From: Bradyrhizobiaceae bacterium | Lineage (GTDB): Bacteria > Pseudomonadota > Alphaproteobacteria > Rhizobiales > Xanthobacteraceae | Direction: 5' to 3' | NCBI GenBank assembly: GCA_016793685.1 | Contig: JAEULX010000127.1 | Span: 1-10,885, forward strand | DNA: 10,885 nt | Shown here: positions 6,240 to 10,885 of the stretch, one piece after another | Layout of the letters: every line of letters starts with the position of its first letter | How positions within the stretch are numbered: the first letter of the stretch is position 1 | The notes under the pieces: generated by a model | The model's input: only the letters and a program-made list of their open reading frames with translations | Databases searched by the model: none | What the model was told of the DNA's origin: nothing | Program-made: the position numbers and the translations under genes

Positions 6240-7187
6240 TCACTTTCCGAGCTTGCCGAGTTCCTCGGTGAATTCGGGCACCGCCTTGAACAGGTCGGCG
6301 ACGAGGCCGTAATCGGCGACCTGGAAGATGGGCGCTTCCTCGTCCTTGTTGATGGCGACGATAACCTTCGAGTCCTTCATCCCGGCGAGGTGCTGGATCG
6401 CGCCGGAAATGCCGATCGCCACATAGAGATCGGGGGCTACCACCTTACCGGTCTGGCCGACCTGCCAATCATTGGGCGCGTAGCCGGCGTCCACCGCCGC
6501 GCGCGAGGCCCCCACCGCCGCCCCGAGCTTGTCGGCAAGCGGTTCGATATATTTGGTGAAGTTCTCCCGGCTTTGCATGGCCCGGCCGCCGGAGACGATG
6601 ATGCGCGCCGAGGTCAGTTCCGGGCGCTCGGACTTCGACAGTTCCTCGCCGACGAAGCGCGACAGCGCCGGATCGGCCGCGGCGGCGACCGCCTCGACCG
6701 GCGCGGCGGCGCCGCCCTCCCCCGTCGCCTGAAAAGTGGAGGTCCGCGCCGTGATGACCTTCTTGGCGTCGCGCGAGCGCACCGTCTGCACCGCGCTGCC
6801 GGCGTAGATCAGGCGATCGAACGTGTCCGGCGCGACCACCTTGATGATCTCCGACACCTGCATCACGTCGAGCAGGGCGGCGACGCGGGGCATGACGTTC
6901 TTGCCCGTGGTGGTCGCCGGCGCGAGGATGGCGTCGTACCCGCCCGCGAGCGAGACGATCAGGGCCGCGACCGGCTCGGCGACCATGTGCTCGTACAGAG
7001 GGGCGTCGGCGAGCAGCACCTTGGCGACGCCGTCGAGCTTTGCGGCGGCTTCGGCGGCCGGCCGGCAGTCCTTACCGGCCACGAGAACATGCACCTCGCC
7101 CCCGAGCGCGCGCGCCGCGGTGAGCGCCTTGTTGGTGGCATCCTTCAGCGCCGTATTGACGTGTTCGGCAATGAGAAGGGTCGCCAT
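6240..7187 (-). CDS. etfA: Electron transfer flavoprotein alpha subunit
   Basis: The 315-residue alpha subunit of ETF, a soluble heterodimer that carries electrons from acyl-CoA dehydrogenases to ETF-ubiquinone oxidoreductase. The N-terminal alpha/beta domain spans about 1-185. The C-terminal FAD domain has SGGR (199-202), ASRAAVDAGY (227-236), VGQTGK (243-248) and LYVAIGISGAIQHLAGM (254-270). It ends KDEEAPIFQVADYGLVADLF. Arg229 and His266 match the flavin-contacting Arg249 and His286 of human ETF-alpha with the same spacing. It is very close to the mitochondrial (group I) type, and I see none of the changes expected of bifurcating ETFs. The start codon shares one base with the etfB stop (TGATG), which indicates coupled translation and a 1:1 subunit ratio. 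Confidence 0.96.
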   Translation of the reverse strand: MATLLIAEHVNTALKDATNKALTAARALGGEVHVLVAGKDCRPAAEAAAKLDGVAKVLLADAPLYEHMVAEPVAALIVSLAGGYDAILAPATTTGKNVMPRVAALLDVMQVSEIIKVVAPDTFDRLIYAGSAVQTVRSRDAKKVITARTSTFQATGEGGAAAPVEAVAAAADPALSRFVGEELSKSERPELTSARIIVSGGRAMQSRENFTKYIEPLADKLGAAVGASRAAVDAGYAPNDWQVGQTGKVVAPDLYVAIGISGAIQHLAGMKDSKVIVAINKDEEAPIFQVADYGLVADLFKAVPEFTEELGKLGK

Positions 7188-7936
7188 CAGATCACCCCCG
7201 CTTCGTTCTTGAGTTTGCCGACCAGCTCTTCGACCGAGCCGACTTTGACGCCCGCCTTGCGGGCCGCCGGCTCGACCGTCTTGAGCACCTCGATCCGCGG
7301 CGCGACATCGACGCCCAGCGCGGCCGGGGTCTTTTCCGCAATCGGCTTTTTCTTGGCCTTCATGATGTTCGGCAGCGAGGCGTAGCGCGGCTCATTCAGG
7401 CGCAGATCGGTGGTGATGATCGCAGGCGCGTTGAGCTTGACCGTCTGCAGGCCGCCATCGACTTCGCGGGTGACGAGAATGCCGTCCCCCTCGATGGTGA
7501 CCTTGGAGGCGAACGTGCCCTGCGGCCAGTTCAACAGCGCGGCCAGCATCTGGCCGGTCTGGTTGCAGTCGTCGTCGATCGCCTGCTTGCCGAGGATGAT
7601 CAGGCCCGGCTTTTCCTCCTCGACGACCTTCTGCAGGAGTTTGGCGACCGCGAGCGGCTCGGCCGGTCCGTCGGTCTTGACCAGAATGCCGCGGTCCGCG
7701 CCCATCGCGAGCGCGGTACGGAGCGTTTCCGCCGCCTGCGCCGGCCCGATCGAGACCGCGACGATCTCGGTCGCCTTCCCCGCCTCCTTCAGTCTGATCG
7801 CCTCTTCGACCCCGATCTCGTCGAACGGGTTCATCGACATTTTCACGTTGGCGAGTTCGACTCCGGATCCGTCCGACTTCACTCGAATTTTGACGTTGTA
7901 GTCGACGACCCGCTTGACGGTGACGAGTACCTTCAT
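7187..7936 (-). CDS. etfB: Electron transfer flavoprotein beta subunit
   Basis: The 249-residue beta subunit of ETF, which binds AMP and carries the loop that recognises partner dehydrogenases. The nucleotide region shows VKRVVDYNVKIRV (7-19), NPFDE (36-40) and DDDCNQTGQMLA (121-132). The family signature VDGGLQTVKLNAP leads to the recognition loop RYASLPNIMKAKKKPI (184-199). Leu188 is equivalent to the anchor Leu195 of human ETF-beta. The start ATG 7936 is preceded by GGGAG with 7 bases spacing. Its last codons contain the ribosome-binding site of etfA. A TTGACA box lies about 50 bases upstream, so etfBA may be transcribed from its own promoter as well as from the adenosyltransferase gene 180 bases upstream. 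Confidence 0.96.
   Translation of the reverse strand: MKVLVTVKRVVDYNVKIRVKSDGSGVELANVKMSMNPFDEIGVEEAIRLKEAGKATEIVAVSIGPAQAAETLRTALAMGADRGILVKTDGPAEPLAVAKLLQKVVEEEKPGLIILGKQAIDDDCNQTGQMLAALLNWPQGTFASKVTIEGDGILVTREVDGGLQTVKLNAPAIITTDLRLNEPRYASLPNIMKAKKKPIAEKTPAALGVDVAPRIEVLKTVEPAARKAGVKVGSVEELVGKLKNEAGVI
7190..7199 (-). promoter_or_regulatory. Extended ribosome-binding site of etfA inside the etfB 3' end
   Basis: Read leftward, GGGGGTGATC precedes CTGATG-type coupling of the etfB stop and etfA start. It matches the full 16S-complementary string GGAGGTGATC at 9 of 10 positions, and the odd G can still pair as G-U. The GGGGG core is 7 bases from the etfA ATG. The same bases encode the final Val-Ile of EtfB. 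Confidence 0.6.
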
Positions 7937-7962
7937 GTTTTTGCTCCCGCAGCGGCGCGCAA

Positions 7963-7989
7963 ACTATGGCTCGGGTGTTTGGCTGTCAA
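7963..7989 (-). promoter_or_regulatory. Candidate promoter of etfBA
   Basis: Read leftward, a perfect TTGACA (7989-7984) is followed after 15 bases by CATAGT (7968-7963, 4/6). An alternative is TAGTTT (7966-7961) at a 17-base spacing. Transcription would begin about 20 bases before the etfB start codon. The -35 box is strong and the -10 weak, and no experimental support is available here. Confidence 0.4.
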
Positions 7990-8081
7990 CGCAGGGCCGT
8001 TATGTTGGGATTTTGCACGGCTTTGCTGCGCGGACAGAATTGGCGAGACCTTTCACAACACTGATTGCCGGCGGGCGCGCC

Positions 8082-8095
8082 TTGACGCCGGTCAA
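8082..8095. repeat. Inverted repeat TTGAC-N4-GTCAA in the gap before etfB
   Basis: TTGAC (8082-8086) and GTCAA (8091-8095) are a perfect dyad with a 4-base centre. It lies just downstream of the adenosyltransferase stop and about 95 bases upstream of the candidate etfBA -35 box. The form suits an operator for a dimeric regulator. It does not match an operator of fatty-acid regulators that I can recall, and chance remains possible. Confidence 0.25.
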
Positions 8096-8116
8096 ACGCA
8101 GAGCAGATCGGCAGGA

Positions 8117-8695
8117 TTAGCGGTTCTGGCCCGGCTGCCAGAGGACGTCGCCGGCCCCCTTGTCATTGAGATAGCGGGCGGCGACGAAGAGGAAATCCGA
8201 GAGGCGGTTGACGTATTTCAAGGCCGGCGCCGAAACCTCCTCCCCCGGCGTATCGGCGAGTTCCGCCATCAGTCGCTCGGCCCGGCGGCAGACGGTTCGC
8301 GACAGGTGCAGCACCGCAGATGCCGCCGATCCGCCCGGAAGGATGAACGAGCGCAACGGCTGCAAATCCGCGTTGAGCTGGTCGATTTCCCCCTCGAGGC
8401 GGCTGACCTGCATCTCGGTGACAGTGAGCCGCGCGCCGCCAGGACCCTTGCCCTTGTCGGGCATGCACAGATCGGCGCCGAGGTCGAACAGATCGTTCTG
8501 AATGCGCGCGAGCATCGCGTCGACCTCGGGATTATCCCGCGTATGAATCCGCGCCAGCCCGATCGTGGAATTGGTCTCGTCCACGGTCCCATATGCCTCG
8601 ATCCGGGCGTCGTATTTCTTGCGGCGCTCGCCGGTTCCAAGCGCTGTCGTCCCGTCATCCCCGGTGCGGGTATAGATGCGGTTGAGCACAACCAT
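8117..8695 (-). CDS. pduO: PduO-type cob(I)alamin adenosyltransferase
   Basis: A 192-residue corrinoid adenosyltransferase. It transfers the adenosyl group of ATP to cob(I)alamin to make adenosylcobalamin, the cofactor of methylmalonyl-CoA and ethylmalonyl-CoA mutases. The family hallmarks are all present: the N-terminal ATP-binding stretch YTRTGDDGTT (8-17), the following KKYDARIEAYGTVDETN (26-42), CRRAER (136-141) and the final helix YVNRLSDFLFVAARYLN (161-177). These place it in the PduO/MMAB trimeric class, not the unrelated CobA/CobO class, although databases often use the name cobO for both. The ATG at 8695 gives the expected start just before IYTRTGD and has GGGGA a few bases upstream. 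It lies 92 bases after the HIG1-domain gene and 180 bases before etfB, all leftward. The context suggests cofactor supply for propionyl-CoA metabolism. Confidence 0.93.
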   Translation of the reverse strand: MVVLNRIYTRTGDDGTTALGTGERRKKYDARIEAYGTVDETNSTIGLARIHTRDNPEVDAMLARIQNDLFDLGADLCMPDKGKGPGGARLTVTEMQVSRLEGEIDQLNADLQPLRSFILPGGSAASAVLHLSRTVCRRAERLMAELADTPGEEVSAPALKYVNRLSDFLFVAARYLNDKGAGDVLWQPGQNR

Positions 8696-8745
8696 GGCGT
8701 CCCCGTCGGCTTGCTTTGAATTCGCAGGTTTTGTCGGCCCGCTTC

Positions 8746-8775
8746 ATCTTATCCGGCCGATCGCCCCCGTTCCAA
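8746..8775 (-). promoter_or_regulatory. Possible promoter of the adenosyltransferase gene
   Basis: Read leftward, TTGGAA (8775-8770) and TAAGAT (8751-8746) are 18 bases apart and each match 4/6 of consensus. They lie in the 92-base gap after the HIG1-domain gene. This is weak evidence, listed because it bears on whether the two genes share a transcript. Confidence 0.22.
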
Positions 8776-8787
8776 GAGGACGGAAAA

Positions 8788-8982
8788 CTACCGCCCCATC
8801 GCCCATATTGTCAGCATGATCACGACAATGGCGACGAATTGCAGCACCACGCGCCAACGCATGAGCTTCTGCGACGTGCTGGGCGAGCCGCCCCGCAGCA
8901 TGTTCGCGAGCCCCAGCAGAAGCACCACGGCGACCGCCCCGATCGCCACCGGAAGCGCATAAAAACTCAACGCATGAACCAT
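8788..8982 (-). CDS. HIG1-domain twin transmembrane small protein
   Basis: A 64-residue inner-membrane protein with two hydrophobic helices (about 8-28 and 45-62) joined by a short basic loop. The loop and second helix carry Q38-x3-R42-x-R44-x3-Q48 (QKLMRWRVVLQ), the Q-x3-R-x-R-x3-Q signature of HIG1 domains. Mitochondrial relatives (Rcf1, HIGD1A/2A) associate with cytochrome c oxidase and respiratory supercomplexes. Bacterial versions are common in alphaproteobacteria as small proteins of poorly known role. The start ATG 8982 is preceded by the purine-rich AGGGAAGGGAAG. It is the first gene of the leftward block and is divergent from the trans-sulfuration gene, with a 146-base shared upstream region. 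Family assignment is well supported; an oxidase-modulating role here is inferred. Confidence 0.88.
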   Translation of the reverse strand: MVHALSFYALPVAIGAVAVVLLLGLANMLRGGSPSTSQKLMRWRVVLQFVAIVVIMLTIWAMGR

Positions 8983-9056
8983 CTTCCCTTCCCTACTACG
9001 ACTAAAGGCAAACCGCGGAACTGCACCCGCAGCGGGAGCGTTTTCGCCGGCAATTC

Positions 9057-9085
9057 GTTATATGGGGGCTCTCGTCGTCTGTCCG
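9057..9085 (-). promoter_or_regulatory. Candidate promoter of the HIG1-domain gene
   Basis: Read leftward, CGGACA (9085-9080, 4/6) and TATAAC (9062-9057, 5/6) have the ideal 17-base spacing and lie about 75 bases before the HIG1 start codon. The -10 sits in ATATAACGAAT, the string also found upstream of hbd. On the other strand the same bases read TTATAT, so the element might also serve the divergent gene at 9129, though I see no matching -35 box there. Confidence 0.4.
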
Positions 9086-9128
9086 TACGCAAATCCGGCA
9101 ATGGCGGCCATAACCGCTCAGGCTCGGC

Positions 9129-10283
9129 ATGAACGATACCCCACGCCCCTACAGCCCCCGCACCCTCGCCGCGCAGGCGCTCGGCCGCATCGAGCCGCAC
9201 ACCAAGGCGGTCGTGCCGCCGCTGCACGTCTCCACCACCTATCTGCGCGACCCGGACAACGCCTACCGTTCGGGCTTCGCCTATGGACGCCCCGATAACG
9301 AGACGGTCCGCCACGCCGAGAGCATCGTCGCCGCGCTCGAAGGCGCGAAAGCGGCGCTGCTGTTCGGCGCCGGCATGGCCGCCGCGACGGCTGCGATCAT
9401 GGCGCTCCCGCCCGGGCGCATCATCGCCTCCCAAGTGATGTACTGGGCGCTGCGCGACTGGCTCGTCCGGGAGGCGCCGCGATTCGGACACTCCGTCGAT
9501 CTGGTGGACACGAGCGATCTCGACGCCGTGCAGGCCGCGGTGCGCCGCGACCGTCCCGCGCTCGTGTGGGTCGAAACGCCCGGCAATCCGCTGTGGACCA
9601 TCAGCGACATCGCCGCGATTGCCGCGATCGCCCATGCGGCGGGGGCACGGCTCGCGGTGGATTCCACCGTCGCCACGCCCGTCTTCACCCAGCCGCTCGC
9701 GCTCGGCGCCGACCTCGTGATGCATTCGGCGTCGAAATACCTCACCGGCCACTCCGACGTGATCGCCGGCGCGCTCGCGGTCGCCGTCGAGGACGAATGG
9801 TGGTCGCGGATCGCCGCACTGCGCGCCCGCCACGGGATGATCCTCGGGCCGTTCGAAGCGTGGCTGCTGATGCGCGGCCTGCGCACGCTCGATGTGCGGG
9901 TCCGCACGCAATCGGCGAGTGCGGCGGCGATCGCCGCGCGGCTCGTGGAGCACCCGGCGGTCGCCGACGTTCTCTATCCGGGACTGCCCGGCCATCCGGG
10001 ACACGCCGTCGCGGCGGCGCAGATGACAGGCTTCGGCGCCATGGCGTCGATCCGCGTCAGCGGCGGCGAGAATGCCGCCATCGCAACCGCCGCAGCGGTG
10101 CACCTGTGGAAGCGGGCGACGTCGCTCGGCGGGGTCGAGAGCCTGATCGAGCATCGCGCCTCGATCGAGGGGCCTGCTTCGCCCTGCCCGCCCGATCTGC
10201 TGCGCCTCTCCGTTGGCCTGGAACACCCGGACGACCTCTACGCCGACCTCGACTCTGCGCTGCGAGCCGCACAGAACCCCTGA
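9129..10283 (+). CDS. PLP-dependent trans-sulfuration family enzyme (Cys/Met metabolism), substrate unresolved
   Basis: A 384-residue fold-type I PLP enzyme of the cystathionine gamma-synthase/beta-lyase family. Lys203 in HSASKYLTGHSD is the expected PLP Schiff-base lysine. Asp178 in LAVDST should bind the pyridine nitrogen, and GAGMAA (80-85) the phosphate. Tyr52 and Arg54 in AYGRPDNE correspond to the phosphate-binding Tyr/Arg of the neighbouring subunit. Arg359 in LLRLSVGLE should hold the substrate carboxylate, and SLGGVESL (332-339) is a family motif. After this motif, where many members have HPASMTH, this protein has HRASIEGP. Together with AYGRPDNE in place of the commoner YSRxxNPT, this suggests a side branch of the family. 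Beta-lyase, gamma-synthase and gamma-lyase activities cannot be separated by eye. The ribosome-binding site is weak (CAGG, about 7 bases before ATG 9129). It is divergent from the HIG1 gene and convergent with the next. Confidence 0.88.
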   Translation: MNDTPRPYSPRTLAAQALGRIEPHTKAVVPPLHVSTTYLRDPDNAYRSGFAYGRPDNETVRHAESIVAALEGAKAALLFGAGMAAATAAIMALPPGRIIASQVMYWALRDWLVREAPRFGHSVDLVDTSDLDAVQAAVRRDRPALVWVETPGNPLWTISDIAAIAAIAHAAGARLAVDSTVATPVFTQPLALGADLVMHSASKYLTGHSDVIAGALAVAVEDEWWSRIAALRARHGMILGPFEAWLLMRGLRTLDVRVRTQSASAAAIAARLVEHPAVADVLYPGLPGHPGHAVAAAQMTGFGAMASIRVSGGENAAIATAAAVHLWKRATSLGGVESLIEHRASIEGPASPCPPDLLRLSVGLEHPDDLYADLDSALRAAQNP

Positions 10284-10331
10284 CCCGAGCGCGAACCGCG
10301 GTGCGCGGCGGCGGCCCGGCGGCGTGGAGCC

Positions 10332-10778
10332 TCACTCCGCGAGGTGCTTCTCGATTTCGTAGACCGGCTGCTTGGTGAGGTCCTTGTCGATCTCCGCGAC
10401 GATGCGGTTCTTCACCTCGGAGTGAAAGGCCTTACGCAATTCGGCCAGCGTCTTCGGCGGCGCGACGACGACCAGGGCCTTGACCTTGCGGTCCCGGACG
10501 ATGCGCTGGAGCGCGGCGGCGACCTCATGGGCGAAGCGCTGCTCCTCGAGCACATGCCAGTCGGCCTCCTCCACGGCGCTCCGGCGCGAACCGACGCTCG
10601 CGAACGCGCGGCCGGGCTGGTCCGACCCCTGCTCGCGCGTCGGGGGGTTTTGATCGACCAGGACCTGCTCGGTCTTGAGGTTGAGGAATTTCTCATCCCC
10701 TTCGTTGCGCAGGACCAGCGCCTTGCGGCCGTCGCCGACAAAATCGAATGCATCATGGGGGAGGTTGATCTTTGCCAT
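10332..10778 (-). CDS. Host attachment family protein (Host_attach domain), function unknown
   Basis: A 148-residue soluble protein of the host-attachment family, named after an Agrobacterium plant-attachment locus. Members are widespread and their biochemical role is unsettled; a distant relation to the middle domain of eRF1-type release factors has been proposed. Recognisable parts are LPHDAF at the start, ADGxKALxLRN-like residues (GDGRKALVLRN, 15-25), NPPTREQGSDQPGR (44-57), RFAHEVAAAL (81-90), LVVVAPPKTLAELRKA (102-117) and the C-terminal DLTKQPVYEIEKHL. The frame could start at 10808, but ATG 10778 gives the usual MAKINLPHDAF and has GAGG 5 bases upstream. It converges on the trans-sulfuration gene with a 48-base gap. 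No signal peptide or membrane segment is seen, so a direct role at the cell surface is doubtful. Confidence 0.85.
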   Translation of the reverse strand: MAKINLPHDAFDFVGDGRKALVLRNEGDEKFLNLKTEQVLVDQNPPTREQGSDQPGRAFASVGSRRSAVEEADWHVLEEQRFAHEVAAALQRIVRDRKVKALVVVAPPKTLAELRKAFHSEVKNRIVAEIDKDLTKQPVYEIEKHLAE

Positions 10779-10885
10779 TAGCGCCTCGCTGGGTCTGTTT
10801 TTTTGCACTGGACCGGAACGCCCCCGCTAACATTAATCTCCATCAATAATTTACCGCCAGCCCGCGCTTCGGCGACTGACGGTCT
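10779..10885 (-). promoter_or_regulatory. Upstream region of the host-attachment family gene (to window end)
   Basis: No gene is visible here. The stretch 10829-10856 is clearly richer in A and T than its surroundings and holds an imperfect dyad, ATTAAT-CTCC-ATCAAT (10832-10847). This fits a promoter or operator of the leftward gene. A run of seven A (read leftward) at 10804-10798 lies between it and the ribosome-binding site. I could not fix a convincing -35/-10 pair. Confidence 0.3.

Noticed and set aside
6222..7385. Long rightward open frame opposite etfA/etfB
   Set aside because: Both ETF genes on the other strand are unmistakable, and this translation has no recognisable domain.
8967..10226. 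Leftward open frame of about 419 codons opposite the trans-sulfuration gene
   Set aside because: The rightward frame carries all PLP-enzyme motifs. The antisense product is Arg/Gly-rich and unrecognisable.
10296..10308. CCGCG-GTG-CGCGG stem between the two convergent genes
   Set aside because: A 5-bp GC stem without a T run in very GC-rich DNA is too weak to call a terminator.
1..10885. CRISPR array, retron, toxin-antitoxin pair, insertion sequence or prophage
   Set aside because: No spaced direct repeats, transposase, integrase, reverse transcriptase or paired small toxin/antitoxin genes are visible in the window.

Overview
The window is high-GC DNA that reads like an alphaproteobacterium, most likely of the Hyphomicrobiales (Rhizobiales; Bradyrhizobium/Rhodopseudomonas/Rhodoplanes-like). 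This rests on remembered protein similarity: the HIG1-type twin-helix protein, PduO-type adenosyltransferase, etfB-etfA and 3-hydroxybutyryl-CoA dehydrogenase in this order, a small mitochondrial-like cytochrome c, and a rhizobial-style host-attachment family protein. I see no tRNA, rRNA, CRISPR array, transposase or phage gene, and no gene-free stretch longer than about 250 bases.

Left part (1-3339, rightward genes): the 3' part of gluQ (glutamyl-Q tRNA(Asp) synthetase, cut by the window edge); an exported RND/HlyD-type adaptor with no pump gene beside it; a membrane-anchored protein with an LTxxQ (Spy/CpxP-like) C-terminal region; and a periplasmic class I cytochrome c. The cytochrome gene is followed by a strong 12-bp hairpin that probably ends transcription.

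Middle part (3494-8982, leftward genes): in transcription order, a HIG1-domain twin transmembrane protein, PduO-type cob(I)alamin adenosyltransferase, etfB, etfA (stop and start share one base), 3-hydroxybutyryl-CoA dehydrogenase, and a membrane-anchored FMN/3Fe-4S glutamate-synthase-like protein. The core of this block fits short-chain acyl-CoA oxidation. ETF takes electrons from acyl-CoA dehydrogenases, the 3-hydroxyacyl-CoA dehydrogenase does the NAD-linked step, and the adenosyltransferase supplies coenzyme B12, for example for methylmalonyl-CoA mutase. The HIG1 protein may tune terminal oxidases. Gaps of 92-180 bases with promoter-like sites suggest several transcription units rather than one tight operon.

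Right part (9129-10885): a rightward PLP-dependent trans-sulfuration family enzyme, divergent from the HIG1 gene, converges on a leftward host-attachment family gene. Most of the window is ordinary housekeeping and energy metabolism. I do not see a clear new multi-gene system. The points that most deserve a second look are the HIG1/B12/ETF grouping, the amidotransferase-less glutamate-synthase-like membrane protein, the hairpin-less orphan adaptor, the zinc-ligand loss in GluQ and several inverted repeats.
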